From the NCBI RefSeq assembly GCF_905171775.1, contig NC_053489.1, forward strand, positions 393,507,983-393,571,982: a stretch of 64,000 bases of DNA. The letters run 5' to 3'. The translations under genes and the position numbers were made by a program. The number at the start of each line of letters is the position of its first letter. Within the stretch, counting starts at the first letter, position 1. Shown one piece after another: positions 54,901 through 64,000 of this stretch. The notes below the pieces were generated by a model, which was given only the letters and a program-made list of their open reading frames with translations, was not told the DNA's origin and did not search any database. Source of the DNA: Rana temporaria. Its lineage: Eukaryota; Chordata; Amphibia; Anura; Ranidae.

Positions 54901-55600
54901 CATTCTAATTCCGTCACAGTATCTATCTCAGTCCTCCACACAGTGTGTGGCTTATACATAAATGTTCATTTTTATTTATCTTATTTTTTTATGGCGATTG
55001 GTTATGATGTTCAGCACCTACATCAGTTCCGGTATCTCTGTGCTAATTTTTAAAATTAATTTTAAATGATGGTCTTTAACTATTAGGCTGTCGTCTTATC
55101 AACTACGTGTTTACTTCATCATTTCAGTTTAAAAGGATTATATATGTGTATCGATTTCATCCAGCTTAATAGTTGCCTAAATATCCACGGAAAGATGTCT
55201 GCCCTGGTCGATTGGTATAGTGAATATCATCTAAATAATTGAAAACTATGGGAAAATGACTGCCGATTCCATTCGATACGGCGGGTCACAGGAAAATGTC
55301 CACTATAATGTCCCAATGGTAGACCATGGTAAAATGGCCATATAATTGTCCCATTATACTATAAAAGCACACCATCTCTATCTGTTATCCACTGATAAAG
55401 TCATGTGATACGGGAAAATACGCGTTGGGATTGGGCCCAGATAGACCGGAATAATAATTTTATAAACAATATTTTAAATAAATAATATTTTGGCCGTTTT
55501 TACAATAAAATACTTTGTGAAACTTTATTACACTATTGGAGCACCTTTGTTTACATACCATCACTATGGAGGTGAATAGGAGGAACCCTGAGATTACACT
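54901..55600 (+). other. Penelope-like 3' UTR with hammerhead-like motif
   Basis: The motif at 55389-55427 reads CACTGATAAAGTCATGTGAT then ACGGGAAAATACGCGTTGGG, a decayed form of the CTGANGA / stem / GAAAC order at 37471 and 60260 (complement). It is followed by an A/T-rich tail and TATTACACTATTGGAGCACC near 55530, which parallels the 3' end of copy 1. It likely belongs to the plus-strand Penelope-like copy 3 interrupted at 47952. No coding region. Confidence 0.45.
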
Positions 55601-56019
55601 CAAGGAGGTACTGCCATATATCCAGTCCCAAGGACATCATCCATTACATAGATCCCCAGGGAAATGTTGAGACCCAAGTATTGCCCATGAGAGTTACTAA
55701 ACTCAATGCTGTTATCTTACAGCAGTAAGGTGAGAGGCCTGTGAGCACTGAGGTGTCATATACACTATAAGAAGAGACACCATCACCTTTTTATTCACTG
55801 TTGTAATGTGGAAGACCTTAATCACCTTGCACTTTACTGTCACCATTGGGACTTTATATATTATGTATGTTTAGTTAACTTTTATTGTCACTTGATACTT
55901 GTGGATATTACAGAAGTACCTATTGACGCAGTCACCTTTTTACATATTTATTTATGCACATTACCTACTGTACAGTATATGATTTTTTTTTTTTATTGTT
56001 AACAGCGCAACATCATCAC
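55601..56019. other. no recognisable feature
   Basis: Mixed sequence with a T run at 55983-55994. I see no gene or terminal repeats. Confidence 0.35.
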
Positions 56020-56022
56020 TAA

Positions 56023-56389
56023 GGCCCCTTTCACATTGAGGCGTTTTTCATGCGGTACAGCGCTAAAAATAGCGCTGCTATACCGCATGAAAAATAATGC
56101 ACTGTAGCGTTCAATGTGAAAGCCCGAAGGCTTGCACATTGAAGCGGTGCGCTAGCAGGAACGCTCCAAAAGTCCTGCTAGCCGCATCTTTACTGCGGTA
56201 TAGGAGCGGTGTGTTCACCGCGCCTTCCCATTGAAATCAATGGGAAAGCGCGGTAATACCGCCCGCTAGCGGGGGTTAAAACCTCACCGCTAGCGCCCGA
56301 ATATCGCGGTAAATATGACGGTATAGCCACGCTACAAATAGTGCGGCTATACCGTCACCGCGGCTGCACGCCTCAATGTGAAAGCAGCC
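56023..56389. repeat. Harbinger-like MITE, copy 3
   Basis: TAA at 56020-56022 and 56390-56392. Ends GGCCCCTTTCACATTGAGGC and GCCTCAATGTGAAAGCAGCC. The interior is GCGGTATA/TACCGC foldback. Confidence 0.9.
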
Positions 56390-56392
56390 TAA

Positions 56393-56896
56393 TTCCAGTA
56401 CCAGAAGTCAGGTTGCTCTTCGGGAAGCCGAGAGCAATCTGACTTGGACGGTACTCCATGCTCTCTTCTGTCCGTGATATACATTTCTGGCATAGGAAAT
56501 TTGCAAGTGGACTCCCCAATACACCAATGACTAGATCCTGGTGAGTCACCCCTCCATCCAGAGGTCATGGACAGATTTGTGTCCAGATCCAGGGATCCTT
56601 GGGCTTTTTGAAGTAGACGTCATTACATTTTAAGTCTATGACTTGAAAGGTGGGATTCCCTTTCCTGTGAAGGCCCCCTCTTCCAGACGTCTTGGTTTCC
56701 TTGACAGATGCCATCCTTGGTCATAACGTGCAAGTGGCTGTGTAATGTCCTTGTCAGTGTTTCCTCCACTTATGTTAAGAAGATTGTTACTGGTTGGGCC
56801 TGATGGCTGTTTGCTCTTGCCCATTTCTTATGAGATTGCTTTTGGACATCCAAGTAGTTTAGGAATTAACTCTTTTGTGTATCCTGTGATGTACAA
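56393..56896. other. no gene recognised
   Basis: A 62-codon minus-strand frame (56636-56824, MGKSKQPSGPTSNN) has no domain I know. The rest is unremarkable. Confidence 0.3.
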
Positions 56897-56900
56897 TTAA

Positions 56901-57258
56901 AGGGGTTGTAAAGGTTCATTTTTTTTTTTTCGAAATAGGTTACTTTAAGCTAGTGCATTATTGGTTCACTTACCTTTTTCTTCGATTTTTCTTCTAAATG
57001 TTTTTTTTCTTTGTTTTCTTTGTCTGAATTTCTCACTTCCTGTTCCTCCTCAGTAAGGTGTTTAGTAAGCTGTTCTAAATGACTTTCCACCACTCGGATG
57101 ATGGTGGAAAGCTTACTGAGGAGAAACAGGAAGTGAGAAATTCAAACAAAGAAAAAAAACATTTTGAAGGGAAATCAAAGGAAAGGGTAAGTGAACCAAC
57201 AATGCACTAGCTTAAAGGAACCAATTTAGAAAATTAAAGACGAACCTTTACAACCCCT
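56901..57258. repeat. T2-like MITE, AGGGGTTGTAAAGG subfamily
   Basis: TTAA at 56897-56900 and 57259-57262. Ends AGGGGTTGTAAAGG and CCTTTACAACCCCT. It is an almost complete foldback (CACTTCCTGTTCCTCCTCAG against its complement). ACTTACC at 56968-56974 and GGTAAGT at 57186-57192. Confidence 0.93.
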
Positions 57259-57329
57259 TTAAGACTGTTTTTGACTTACCTGTAGAAACCCTTGCCTAGA
57301 ATTCATCACCAGACACAAGTCCCTCCCAT

Positions 57330-58001
57330 CTGGTTTTAATCTGATATTGCAGTGACTGACACCAATGATGTATTTTTTTTTTGCTGCCTCCTGATTATTA
57401 GGATTATAATTGTGTCCACTAACACCATTGCTAGGGGGTAGTATTGTGTCTTATTGGCACTAATGCTTGAGGTTGCTTTTATGGTCATTGATGCTGGGAT
57501 TATTTTTGCTGTCACTGGCACCAGTGCTGGGGATTTTTTATTGCATCTACTCGCACCAATGCGGGAGGTTATTATTGTTTCCTCTGACACCAATGTTGGA
57601 GGTGTTTTTATTGGCAATACTTACTGCAATGCACTCTAAACAAGAGAGTCATCACTGTATGTTGGCAAAAATACAGCAGGACAGATGTTCAGGCATTGAG
57701 GTGTGGTACAACCCATTAATGAATGGGCTTACCTGTACTTTATGTGATGCTCCTCAACGTCCAAAAATAAGTTACAAATGTGTGGCCCTCTGGAAGTGCA
57801 GCCTCTGTAACTTTCAAGCTGAGCACCACTGACATATGGGATGTATACATCTCTCAGTCAGTCTAAGTAGGACACAAACTGCAATCCAGAATTTTAATTT
57901 TAGTGTCCCCGTACTTCATTTTTTGGTACCTTCTAAAATAAAATGTGGACATGGATTTACAGTACAGGCAAATTCTGGTCATAATTGACAATATATTGAT
58001 T
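57330..58001. repeat. degenerate about 48-bp repeats, then unannotated sequence
   Basis: 57360-57630 has irregular units of TTGGCACTAATGCTGGAGGT type with TTATTTTTGCTGTCACT. The rest to 58001 holds no feature that I can support. Confidence 0.45.
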
Positions 58002-58005
58002 TTAA

Positions 58006-58478
58006 AGCGGAGGTTCACCCATGGAGAACACATTTTCCCCTTAGATGGATGCTCGTTTTGTCTAGGGGAATCGGCTAGTTGTTTTAAAATATGATCCGTA
58101 CTTACCGTTTACGAGATGCATCTTCTCCGCCGCTTCCGGGTATGGGCTGCGGGACTGGGCGTTCCTTCTTGATTGACAGTCTTCCGACGGTCGCATCCAT
58201 CGCGTCACGATTTTCCGAAAGAAGCCGCACCGACGTTCGGCTTCTTTCGGCTACGAGTGACGCGATGGATGCGACCGTCGGAAGCCTCTCGGAAGACTGT
58301 CAATCAAGAAGGAACGCCCGCTCCCGAAGACCCATACCCGGAAGCGACGGAGAGGATGCATCTCGAAAACGGGTAAGTACTGCTCATTTTTAAAACAACT
58401 AGCCGATTCCCCTAGACAAAACGAGCAGGAATCTAAGGGGAAAAGGGCAAAAAATAAATAAATGGTTGAACTCCCGCT
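58006..58478. repeat. T2/Kolobok-like MITE, copy 4
   Basis: TTAA at 58002-58005 and 58479-58482. Ends AGCGGAGGTTCACCC and GGTTGAACTCCCGCT. Long foldback around GACGTTCGGCTTCTTTCGG. ACTTACC at 58100-58106 and GGTAAGT at 58372-58378. Confidence 0.92.
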
Positions 58479-58482
58479 TTAA

Positions 58483-59464
58483 AGAAACTTGCGTGTTTTT
58501 AATAGGAAGTTAGATTTACTGTACAAACAAGGTAGAAAATTATAATTACCACCTGTACTAACTTTCTCTTTTTTTACTTTTCAGCATTGGTGTGTATTAC
58601 CAGTATTGGCTGTAGCAGAAGGAAAAAGTCAGGTAACTTGTAAACTCCAATTTAAACTGTTTGCTTTTAAATGTTCTACCGTCCTTCTTTTGGGCCAAAA
58701 TGTGGGAGTGTTCAAAAAAAAATCTTATTTATCCAAAATTGCCTCCTATATAATATCTATCCATCCATCTTCTTCTTTTTTTTTTATTATTATTTATTTA
58801 TCCTTTTTATTGAGGTTTTTGAAAAAGAGTAACCTACAAAAAACTGAGCCTATTGGGCATACCCAGGCTCGGAACCTTTACACAACATAACTTGGAACAG
58901 TCACAAACATTAGTGCCCTAACTGGAACTTAAGCCCCATACACACTATCTGTTTTCCTGCAGGTTTTTCTCTTCAGGTTTACCAAAACCATGTAGTGCAA
59001 GGGCCTGCCTGATTGCATACGAATTGAAACTCTTAAGGTTTGACCTCATATTAGATGGTTTTGGTAAACCCAAAGAGAAAAACCTGCAGGAAAACTGATA
59101 GTGTGTGTGTGGGGCTTCAGACTAAAAGTGCGCTCCCAAATCTACAGTACACCGGCAAAGTGCTTGTATTTAAACCAGTCAGGGTCAATCTTTGGGTCTG
59201 CGTTTGTGTAAGGGACTTCAGTCCAAATGTCCCACACTTTGTGGAACTTTTGTGGGCATCCCCTCGACAGGTACAGTGGCCTTGTATAAGGACAGATTAG
59301 AGTTGACCAGTTTTTTTCTTGTGGCACCGTCCTGTGAAGTACAATGATTTTTCTTTCATAAAACAATAGAGTCCAATCAGAATTCTGGGGGCTCTACAGT
59401 TGGCTAGGGACTCAACCAGGCCAAGAGACAGGCCTCCATTGAGTGCCCTATCTGAATAGTAGTC
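58483..59464. other. spacer with one small foldback MITE
   Basis: 58931-59119 is a foldback: AAGCCCCATACACACTATCT with TTTTCCTGCAGG against CCTGCAGGAAAAC and GTGTGTGTGGGGCTT. 59150-59460 resembles dispersed repeat sequence (ACACTTTGTGGAACTTTTGT) that I cannot classify. No gene. Confidence 0.45.
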
Positions 59465-60225
59465 ACTGTGCGAATAAACGATATGAAATACAAAGAAAAA
59501 ATACCGCGCTATCTAATAATGTGTGAGTGGAGCAGCTAACACAGCAAGAAAGATCAATTTGCTCAAAAAAAAATTGTGGAAAAAGTGTAGCGCTAAAATA
59601 GATTTGAATGCCTAGTGATGAATTCATAAATAAATTGAATAAACAATGTTCATATATAACACCACGTGTGACAATGGATAGTATTACCATTAGTAGTAAT
59701 CCATAAACCTCCAATAAATGGATACTAATGACAAGAAACTGGACGGAGCCAGAAAATAAAAGTGAATGAAAACTGTTCATAAAACAAAGTTCATATATGA
59801 AGAATCCAGTGACTAGGTGAATAGACCAAATCCAACGGTGATTGCTAGACAGAAGATCCACCACCACTTATGATAGGGGGCTTACCGGATAGATTGGACC
59901 CAGAAGGGCATATACCCACTAGGCCAATCAAGCTTGTAAATACGATACACTGTAGAGGATATATCACAGATGTCTCAAAACCAGGAATCATTGACAAGAC
60001 CTCAGGCAGGGAAATCTAGGGATTCACACCAGGTGATGGTTTACAGCAAATCCCAAAGACGACACATCAGATATCCCAATGTAAAAGAAGAAGTTGGAGT
60101 GCACATAGCATAATTCCGTATAAAAAAAAAAAAAAAAAAAAGGAATTTATTAAGAGAGAGACTCATATATTGCAGTGGTAAAACAAGCTCATAAAATCAG
60201 GGTAGCAATAACGACAGCCGTCCTT

Positions 60226-60260
60226 CCCGACATGTTTCGTAACAATAGTACTTCATCTGG
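60226..60260 (-). ncRNA. hammerhead-like motif, Penelope-like 3' region
   Basis: On the minus strand CCAGATGAAGTACTA is followed by TTGT, then TACGAAACATGTCGGG. The order GATGA, short stem, GAAAC, with closing CCC/GGG outside, resembles a hammerhead ribozyme core, as reported for Penelope-like elements. The first core bases are CAGA rather than CUGA, and an extra A precedes the stem, so activity is doubtful. Confidence 0.35.
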
Positions 60261-61508
60261 GGTGCTGACATCTTGCTACACTTACCCTTAAATATACATA
60301 GAGACCCACCTGTTCAAATCATGGCTCCAATAGGAAAGCGGTGGCAATAACTCAACACTTCCTGGTTGATACAAAATGGAGAGTGTGGCGTGCGGGTCAA
60401 GCCTCACTTTCAAACCGGAAATGACTGGGGAATAGAAAAGTGAAAAAATATAAAAAGAAGAGGACAAGCCAAAAAAATTATTGGATGTCCACCAGTGACT
60501 ATCCTGAATGTGCCACTATTAATGTGAGAAAAAGCGCATAATATTAAAATAAGATAAGCATCAAACCAGATTAATAAAAGCACTCAAGGAAGTGCCTCCC
60601 CATGTATAACAGTAGTCTCCGATCCAAGATTCCTATTGGTTCCAGCGGGTCACATGACCGTGCTGCCAAGCCTCATTCTAATCTATGGAAATGCACTCCA
60701 AGCTCCGCATTGGAGAATACACGTCACGTGATAGCACTCTGCAACCACGTGACCATACAGCCAGGCCTCGTTTTGATAGCAGGGGATGCGCTCCAGGTAC
60801 GGCATTGGTGGAATCACGTCACATGACCGCATCACACAATGCAAATCAAGGAGTGAGTTAACCCCCGCCTGTACTGAGCTCTACTACCTAAATAGAGATG
60901 GGCACAAGGAAGACAGATGGTCTAGATCAGTCAAAGGACTGCATCGGCCGATTCTGTCACATAGCCAAATAAAAAATGGTCAAACAAAGCAAGAAGGTTT
61001 TTAGACAAAAATATCCATAACCTTAAGGAAAAAATGCATATAAAGCAGAATTTCCACGAACGTATCAAAGATTATCATTATGTTAAATGACAAAACATAA
61101 TAAATAAAAAAGAAATAAAATAAAATAAAAACACCCTCATAATAAGAATTTTCCAATGCAATCAGGGTGGAAAAATAAATTATGATAGGGCCATATAAAA
61201 AACCCTAAACATTCCCATAGATAATATATTGGGATCCTACATAAAATTAAATAAAAATTATGCATTATTACTGAAGCCATAATTGAACATGGGTGGTCAG
61301 AGAAATGTTTTTTTACAAAATGTCCAAATAAACAAAAAATAACTTAACCGTATAATATTATACATATAATTGATAGTTCATCGTAAATTCATTTTTCTAA
61401 TTGAGTTAAGTATATATTAATGAACGCATTAATATCCCACTCTACATTCATACCTTGAGGCGAGTGGGATTGTAGTTCATAGATCCAGTATGTTTCTAAC
61501 CGTGATAC

Positions 61509-63305
61509 TCAAGTTTTTGCTCCACCACTCCAAAGTGGGATGTACCTATCAATAATGAGAAATTGGGACCCCCTAGGATCTCGACTGTGGCATGAGCTAT
61601 AATACCTTGGCACCATGTGTTTTGTGTCGCCTCCTAAAATCTTGGTGATATGTTCACCCACCCGTATGGAAAACGCGCGAGTCATGCGACCCACGTATTT
61701 CCCGCACGGGCAGGTGATCAGATAAACGACGTGTAGTCGCACAGGTGCAAAACTGTTTGATCGGGTAGGTTTGGTTAGTCACTCTGGACTGAAATTCCAG
61801 GGTTTTACGTCTCCCGTTGAGGTTATACTTGCAAACTGTACATTTTTTGCACGGAAAATAACCTTCCATGTTCTGAAAGAAGGTTGGACGTGTCGGGGGA
61901 TCGAAATGTGCTCCCTCAGAGATGGAGCACCTTTGAATACAATCTTAGCCTGTTCAGGTAGCATCGGTCCAAGTATTTTGTCATTCTTTAGAATGTTCCA
62001 ATGACGGCTAATGATAGTTTTTAGATCCTTGTGCTGGTTGGAGTAGGATGTGAGCATGGAGTACCTAAAAGTCTTATCTGTGTCTCGTGGAGGTCTATCT
62101 GTCAAAAGAGATCCTCGATCAATCTGTTCAACATTTAATAACTCCAGGTCCACGGCAGTCTCATCATATCCTTTCTCCAGGAATCTCTGTTTGAACACAG
62201 AGGCCTGGGACAGGTACGTAGCAGTGTCACTGCAGTTCCTCCGAAGGCGTAAGAACTGACTGCGGGGAACTGATCTGAGCCATGATCTGTGGTGACAGCT
62301 GTCCGTAGGAATGAAGCTATTACGGTCTGTAGCTTTGAAGTGAGTCTGGAACTTGAACTCTCCAGACTCTAGCCCAATTTCAAGATCAAGAAAGTTGATC
62401 TTGGTGGTACTATATTCAACTGTAAGAGATATACCACGGTTGTTGTCATTCAACACAGAAAAGAAATCTGTAAGCGATTCCGAAGAACCATCCCATAGGA
62501 GGAGGATGTCGTCTATATACCTGGCCCATAGGACCAGGGAGGGATTCCGCTCCGAATAGACGACATCCTCCTCCCACTTGGCCATAAAAAGATTGGCCAA
62601 GCTCGGAGCGAATTTGGCACCCATCGCCACTCCACGTTTCTGTAAAAAGTACTTCTGGTCGAACCAGAAGTAGTTGTGGGTAGTGGCGAATTTGAGCAAT
62701 TCGATAATAAAAAATCATCTTTGTTCCTCCATTAGAGAATGATCACGGTTTAGAAACAGAGTGACTGCCTCAATGCCCAAATCCTGGGGGATACATGTGT
62801 ATAGGGAAGCTATGTCTGCAGTAGCAAGTAGGTAATCCCCCCCCCCCCGTATATCTATACTCTCTAGTAATTTAATAGAGTTAGTGTCCTTCAAATAGGA
62901 CGGGGTCAATTTAACCAATGGTTGAAGGAAAAAGTAAATGTAGCGGCCAATGCGAGAGGTAATAGAATCAATACCGCTCACAATAGTCCTTCCGGGAGGG
63001 TGTATAGAATCTTTGTGGATCTTTGGTAAGTGGTAGTCAGGATTCGCGGAGCCGTAGGTACCAAATACGCCCTTTCCTTTTTGTTCAGGATACAGGACTG
63101 GAAACCTTCAGTAACTAGACCTACAAGCTCTTTCTTGAACTTATTGGTAGGGTTACTCCTGTAATTCTTGATACGTTTCTTGATCAGATAAAATCCTAGA
63201 CATTTCCGCAACATATTTGGATTTGTCCATGACCACAATTCCACCCCCTTGTCCGCCGGGCGGACAACAAGGTCTTTCTGGTCACACAAGGATTGAAAGC
63301 CTTCC
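61509..63305 (-). pseudogene. Penelope-like reverse transcriptase and GIY-YIG endonuclease
   Basis: From the 5' side: DLVVRPADKG (about 63275), YLVPTAPRI (about 63060), GIDSITSRIGRY (62975) and YLLATADIASLYTCIPQDLG (about 62840-62780), which carries an RT catalytic Asp. From 62699 the frame reads KRGVAMGAKFAPSLANLFMA and the YIDD box RYIDDILLLW (about 62520), then INFLDLEI and a linker (FKGAPSLREHI, about 61960). The endonuclease follows: FPCKKCTVCKYN (Cys-rich, 61855), VYLITCPCGKYVGRMTRAFS (61725-61670). Frameshifts near 63200, 63060, 62710, 61865 and 61740 break the frame. The RT centre and the GIY-YIG motif are both readable. Confidence 0.9.
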
Positions 63306-63308
63306 TTA

Positions 63309-63727
63309 GGCCCCTTTCAGACTGGGGCGGGAGCCGCGGTGGCGGTATAACGCCGCTAAAAATAGCGGCGCTATACCGCCGGATTTGCCGCAGGTATCAG
63401 CCGCTAGCGGTGCGGTATTAACCCCCGCTAGCGGCCGATAAAGGGTTAATACCGCCCGCAATGCGACTCTATAGAGGCGCATTGCGGGCGGTATTGCCGC
63501 GGTTTCCCATTGTTTTCAATGGAAAGAAGCGGTATACACGCCGCTCCTCTCACCGCTCCAAAGATGCTGCTGACAGGAGATTTTTTTGTCTCCCGCCAGC
63601 GCATCGCCTCAGTGTGAAAGCCCTCGGGGTTTCACATTGAGTCTGCAGTGAAGGAGTTTTTCAGGCGGGATAGCAGCGCTATTTTTACCGCTATACCGCC
63701 TGAAAAACTCCTCGTGTGAAAGGGGCC
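63309..63727. repeat. Harbinger-like MITE, copy 4, inside the Penelope-like ORF
   Basis: TTA at 63306-63308 and 63728-63730. Ends GGCCCCTTTCAGACTGGGGC and CTCGTGTGAAAGGGGCC. The interior is a GCGGTAT/ATACCGC foldback. The host frame reads on from 63728 upstream. Confidence 0.93.
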
Positions 63728-63970
63728 TTAGGTAGGGGATTGTGATAATGTTTTTTTGATAGGCAAGGATGCAAGATCTTGAAGCACCAAATCCTTGAAT
63801 ATGCTTACTGCAGGGGCCACTGGAACAGATGGATTAAATAATGAGGGGTTCGATAGTCCAGTATTAACCGCTCCAGATGTAGCAGCCCTCTCTGCAGGAG
63901 GTGAGGTGTTAGACAAAAAGTACCTCTGTATGTTGATTTTGCGCACACATTTTTGCATATCAATGAACAT
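63728..63970 (-). pseudogene. Penelope-like coding segment upstream of the MITE
   Basis: The minus-strand frame reads MFIDMQKCVRKINIQRYFLS and continues through a Ser/Pro-rich stretch to LVLQDLASLPIKKTLSQSPT, ending at the MITE boundary. This is the expected N-terminal side of the RT (about 80 residues). Its start may lie beyond the window. The MITE insertion separates it from the rest. Confidence 0.6.
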
Positions 63971-64000
63971 GTTAAATTTGTTGAACTTGCTAGGGGGGGG

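Larger units (their letters stand above)
59465..64000 (-). mobile_element. Penelope-like element, copy 2, runs off the window
   Basis: On the minus strand the coding region comes first (from beyond 64000 to about 61500) and a long 3' non-coding region follows to about 59465. It includes an (A)20 run (60122-60141) and a hammerhead-like motif (60226-60260). A Harbinger-like MITE interrupts the coding region (63309-63727). The 5' end is outside the window. Confidence 0.82.

Noticed and set aside
56636..56824. Minus-strand frame beginning MGKSKQ as a possible Tc1 N-terminus
   Set aside because: Only the first few residues resemble Tc1 transposases; no helix-turn-helix follows and no terminal repeats are near.

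Overview
This window reads as intergenic DNA from a large, repeat-rich vertebrate genome, most likely an anuran amphibian and plausibly a ranid frog. The evidence is the mix of element types: a Tc1 element with about 200-bp terminal repeats, DIRS tyrosine-recombinase retrotransposons, Penelope-like elements with GIY-YIG endonucleases, a PIF/Harbinger Myb-like gene, ZBED-type hAT, piggyBac, and very many foldback MITEs with TTAA or TWA target duplications. There are no bacterial operons, no ribosome binding sites, and spliced exons are visible. I found no confident cellular protein-coding gene. The only host-like signal is a CpG-rich segment with a possible first exon near 31,100-31,345.

Layout. 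1-5,500: a TTAA MITE, then a large GC-rich foldback element (1396-5492) split by a decayed Tc1 element (1517-3128). 5,500-10,910: a 44-bp minisatellite leading into a broken ZBED/hAT transposase. 11,230-19,130: a Harbinger-type element with a three-exon Myb/SANT-like gene (minus strand, splice junctions and frame intact) and the last exon of its transposase. The first Myb intron holds a non-autonomous hAT element that is itself split by a 5.7-kb DIRS element. 19,200-31,000: mostly MITEs, including a nest of three piggyBac-type MITEs (28,038-30,663), each inserted at a TTAA of another. 31,650-36,700: another TTAA element holding a T2-like MITE, a piggyBac MITE and a degenerate DIRS RT/RNaseH/recombinase. 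36,850-40,910: MITEs, one split by a DIRS gag fragment that keeps a clean intron. 41,680-46,240: hAT-like ends and a minus-strand Penelope-like element whose 3' region carries a hAT element with a perfect 8-bp duplication. 47,640-55,560: a plus-strand Penelope-like element interrupted by a near full-length piggyBac element (47,956-53,213) and an L2/CR1-type LINE fragment. 56,000-59,460: MITEs. 59,460-64,000: a second minus-strand Penelope-like element that runs off the window and carries a Harbinger-like MITE inside its coding part.

How the parts relate. The piggyBac element at 47,956-53,213 has the same TTAA/CCANTT ends, 3' subterminal sequence and internal minisatellite as many short elements here (20,171; 28,038; 28,738; 29,841; 32,532), so it is the likely source of the activity that spread them. 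The TTAA MITEs beginning AGCGG/AGTGG/AGGGG are a second group that fits the T2/Kolobok type. The GGCCCCTTTCACAC MITEs with TWA duplications fit PIF/Harbinger. Every coding region except the Harbinger Myb-like gene and a DIRS gag fragment carries frameshifts, stops or lost catalytic residues.

Limits: family assignments come from motifs and remembered family features, not database searches. Element boundaries are exact only where terminal repeats and target duplications are stated.
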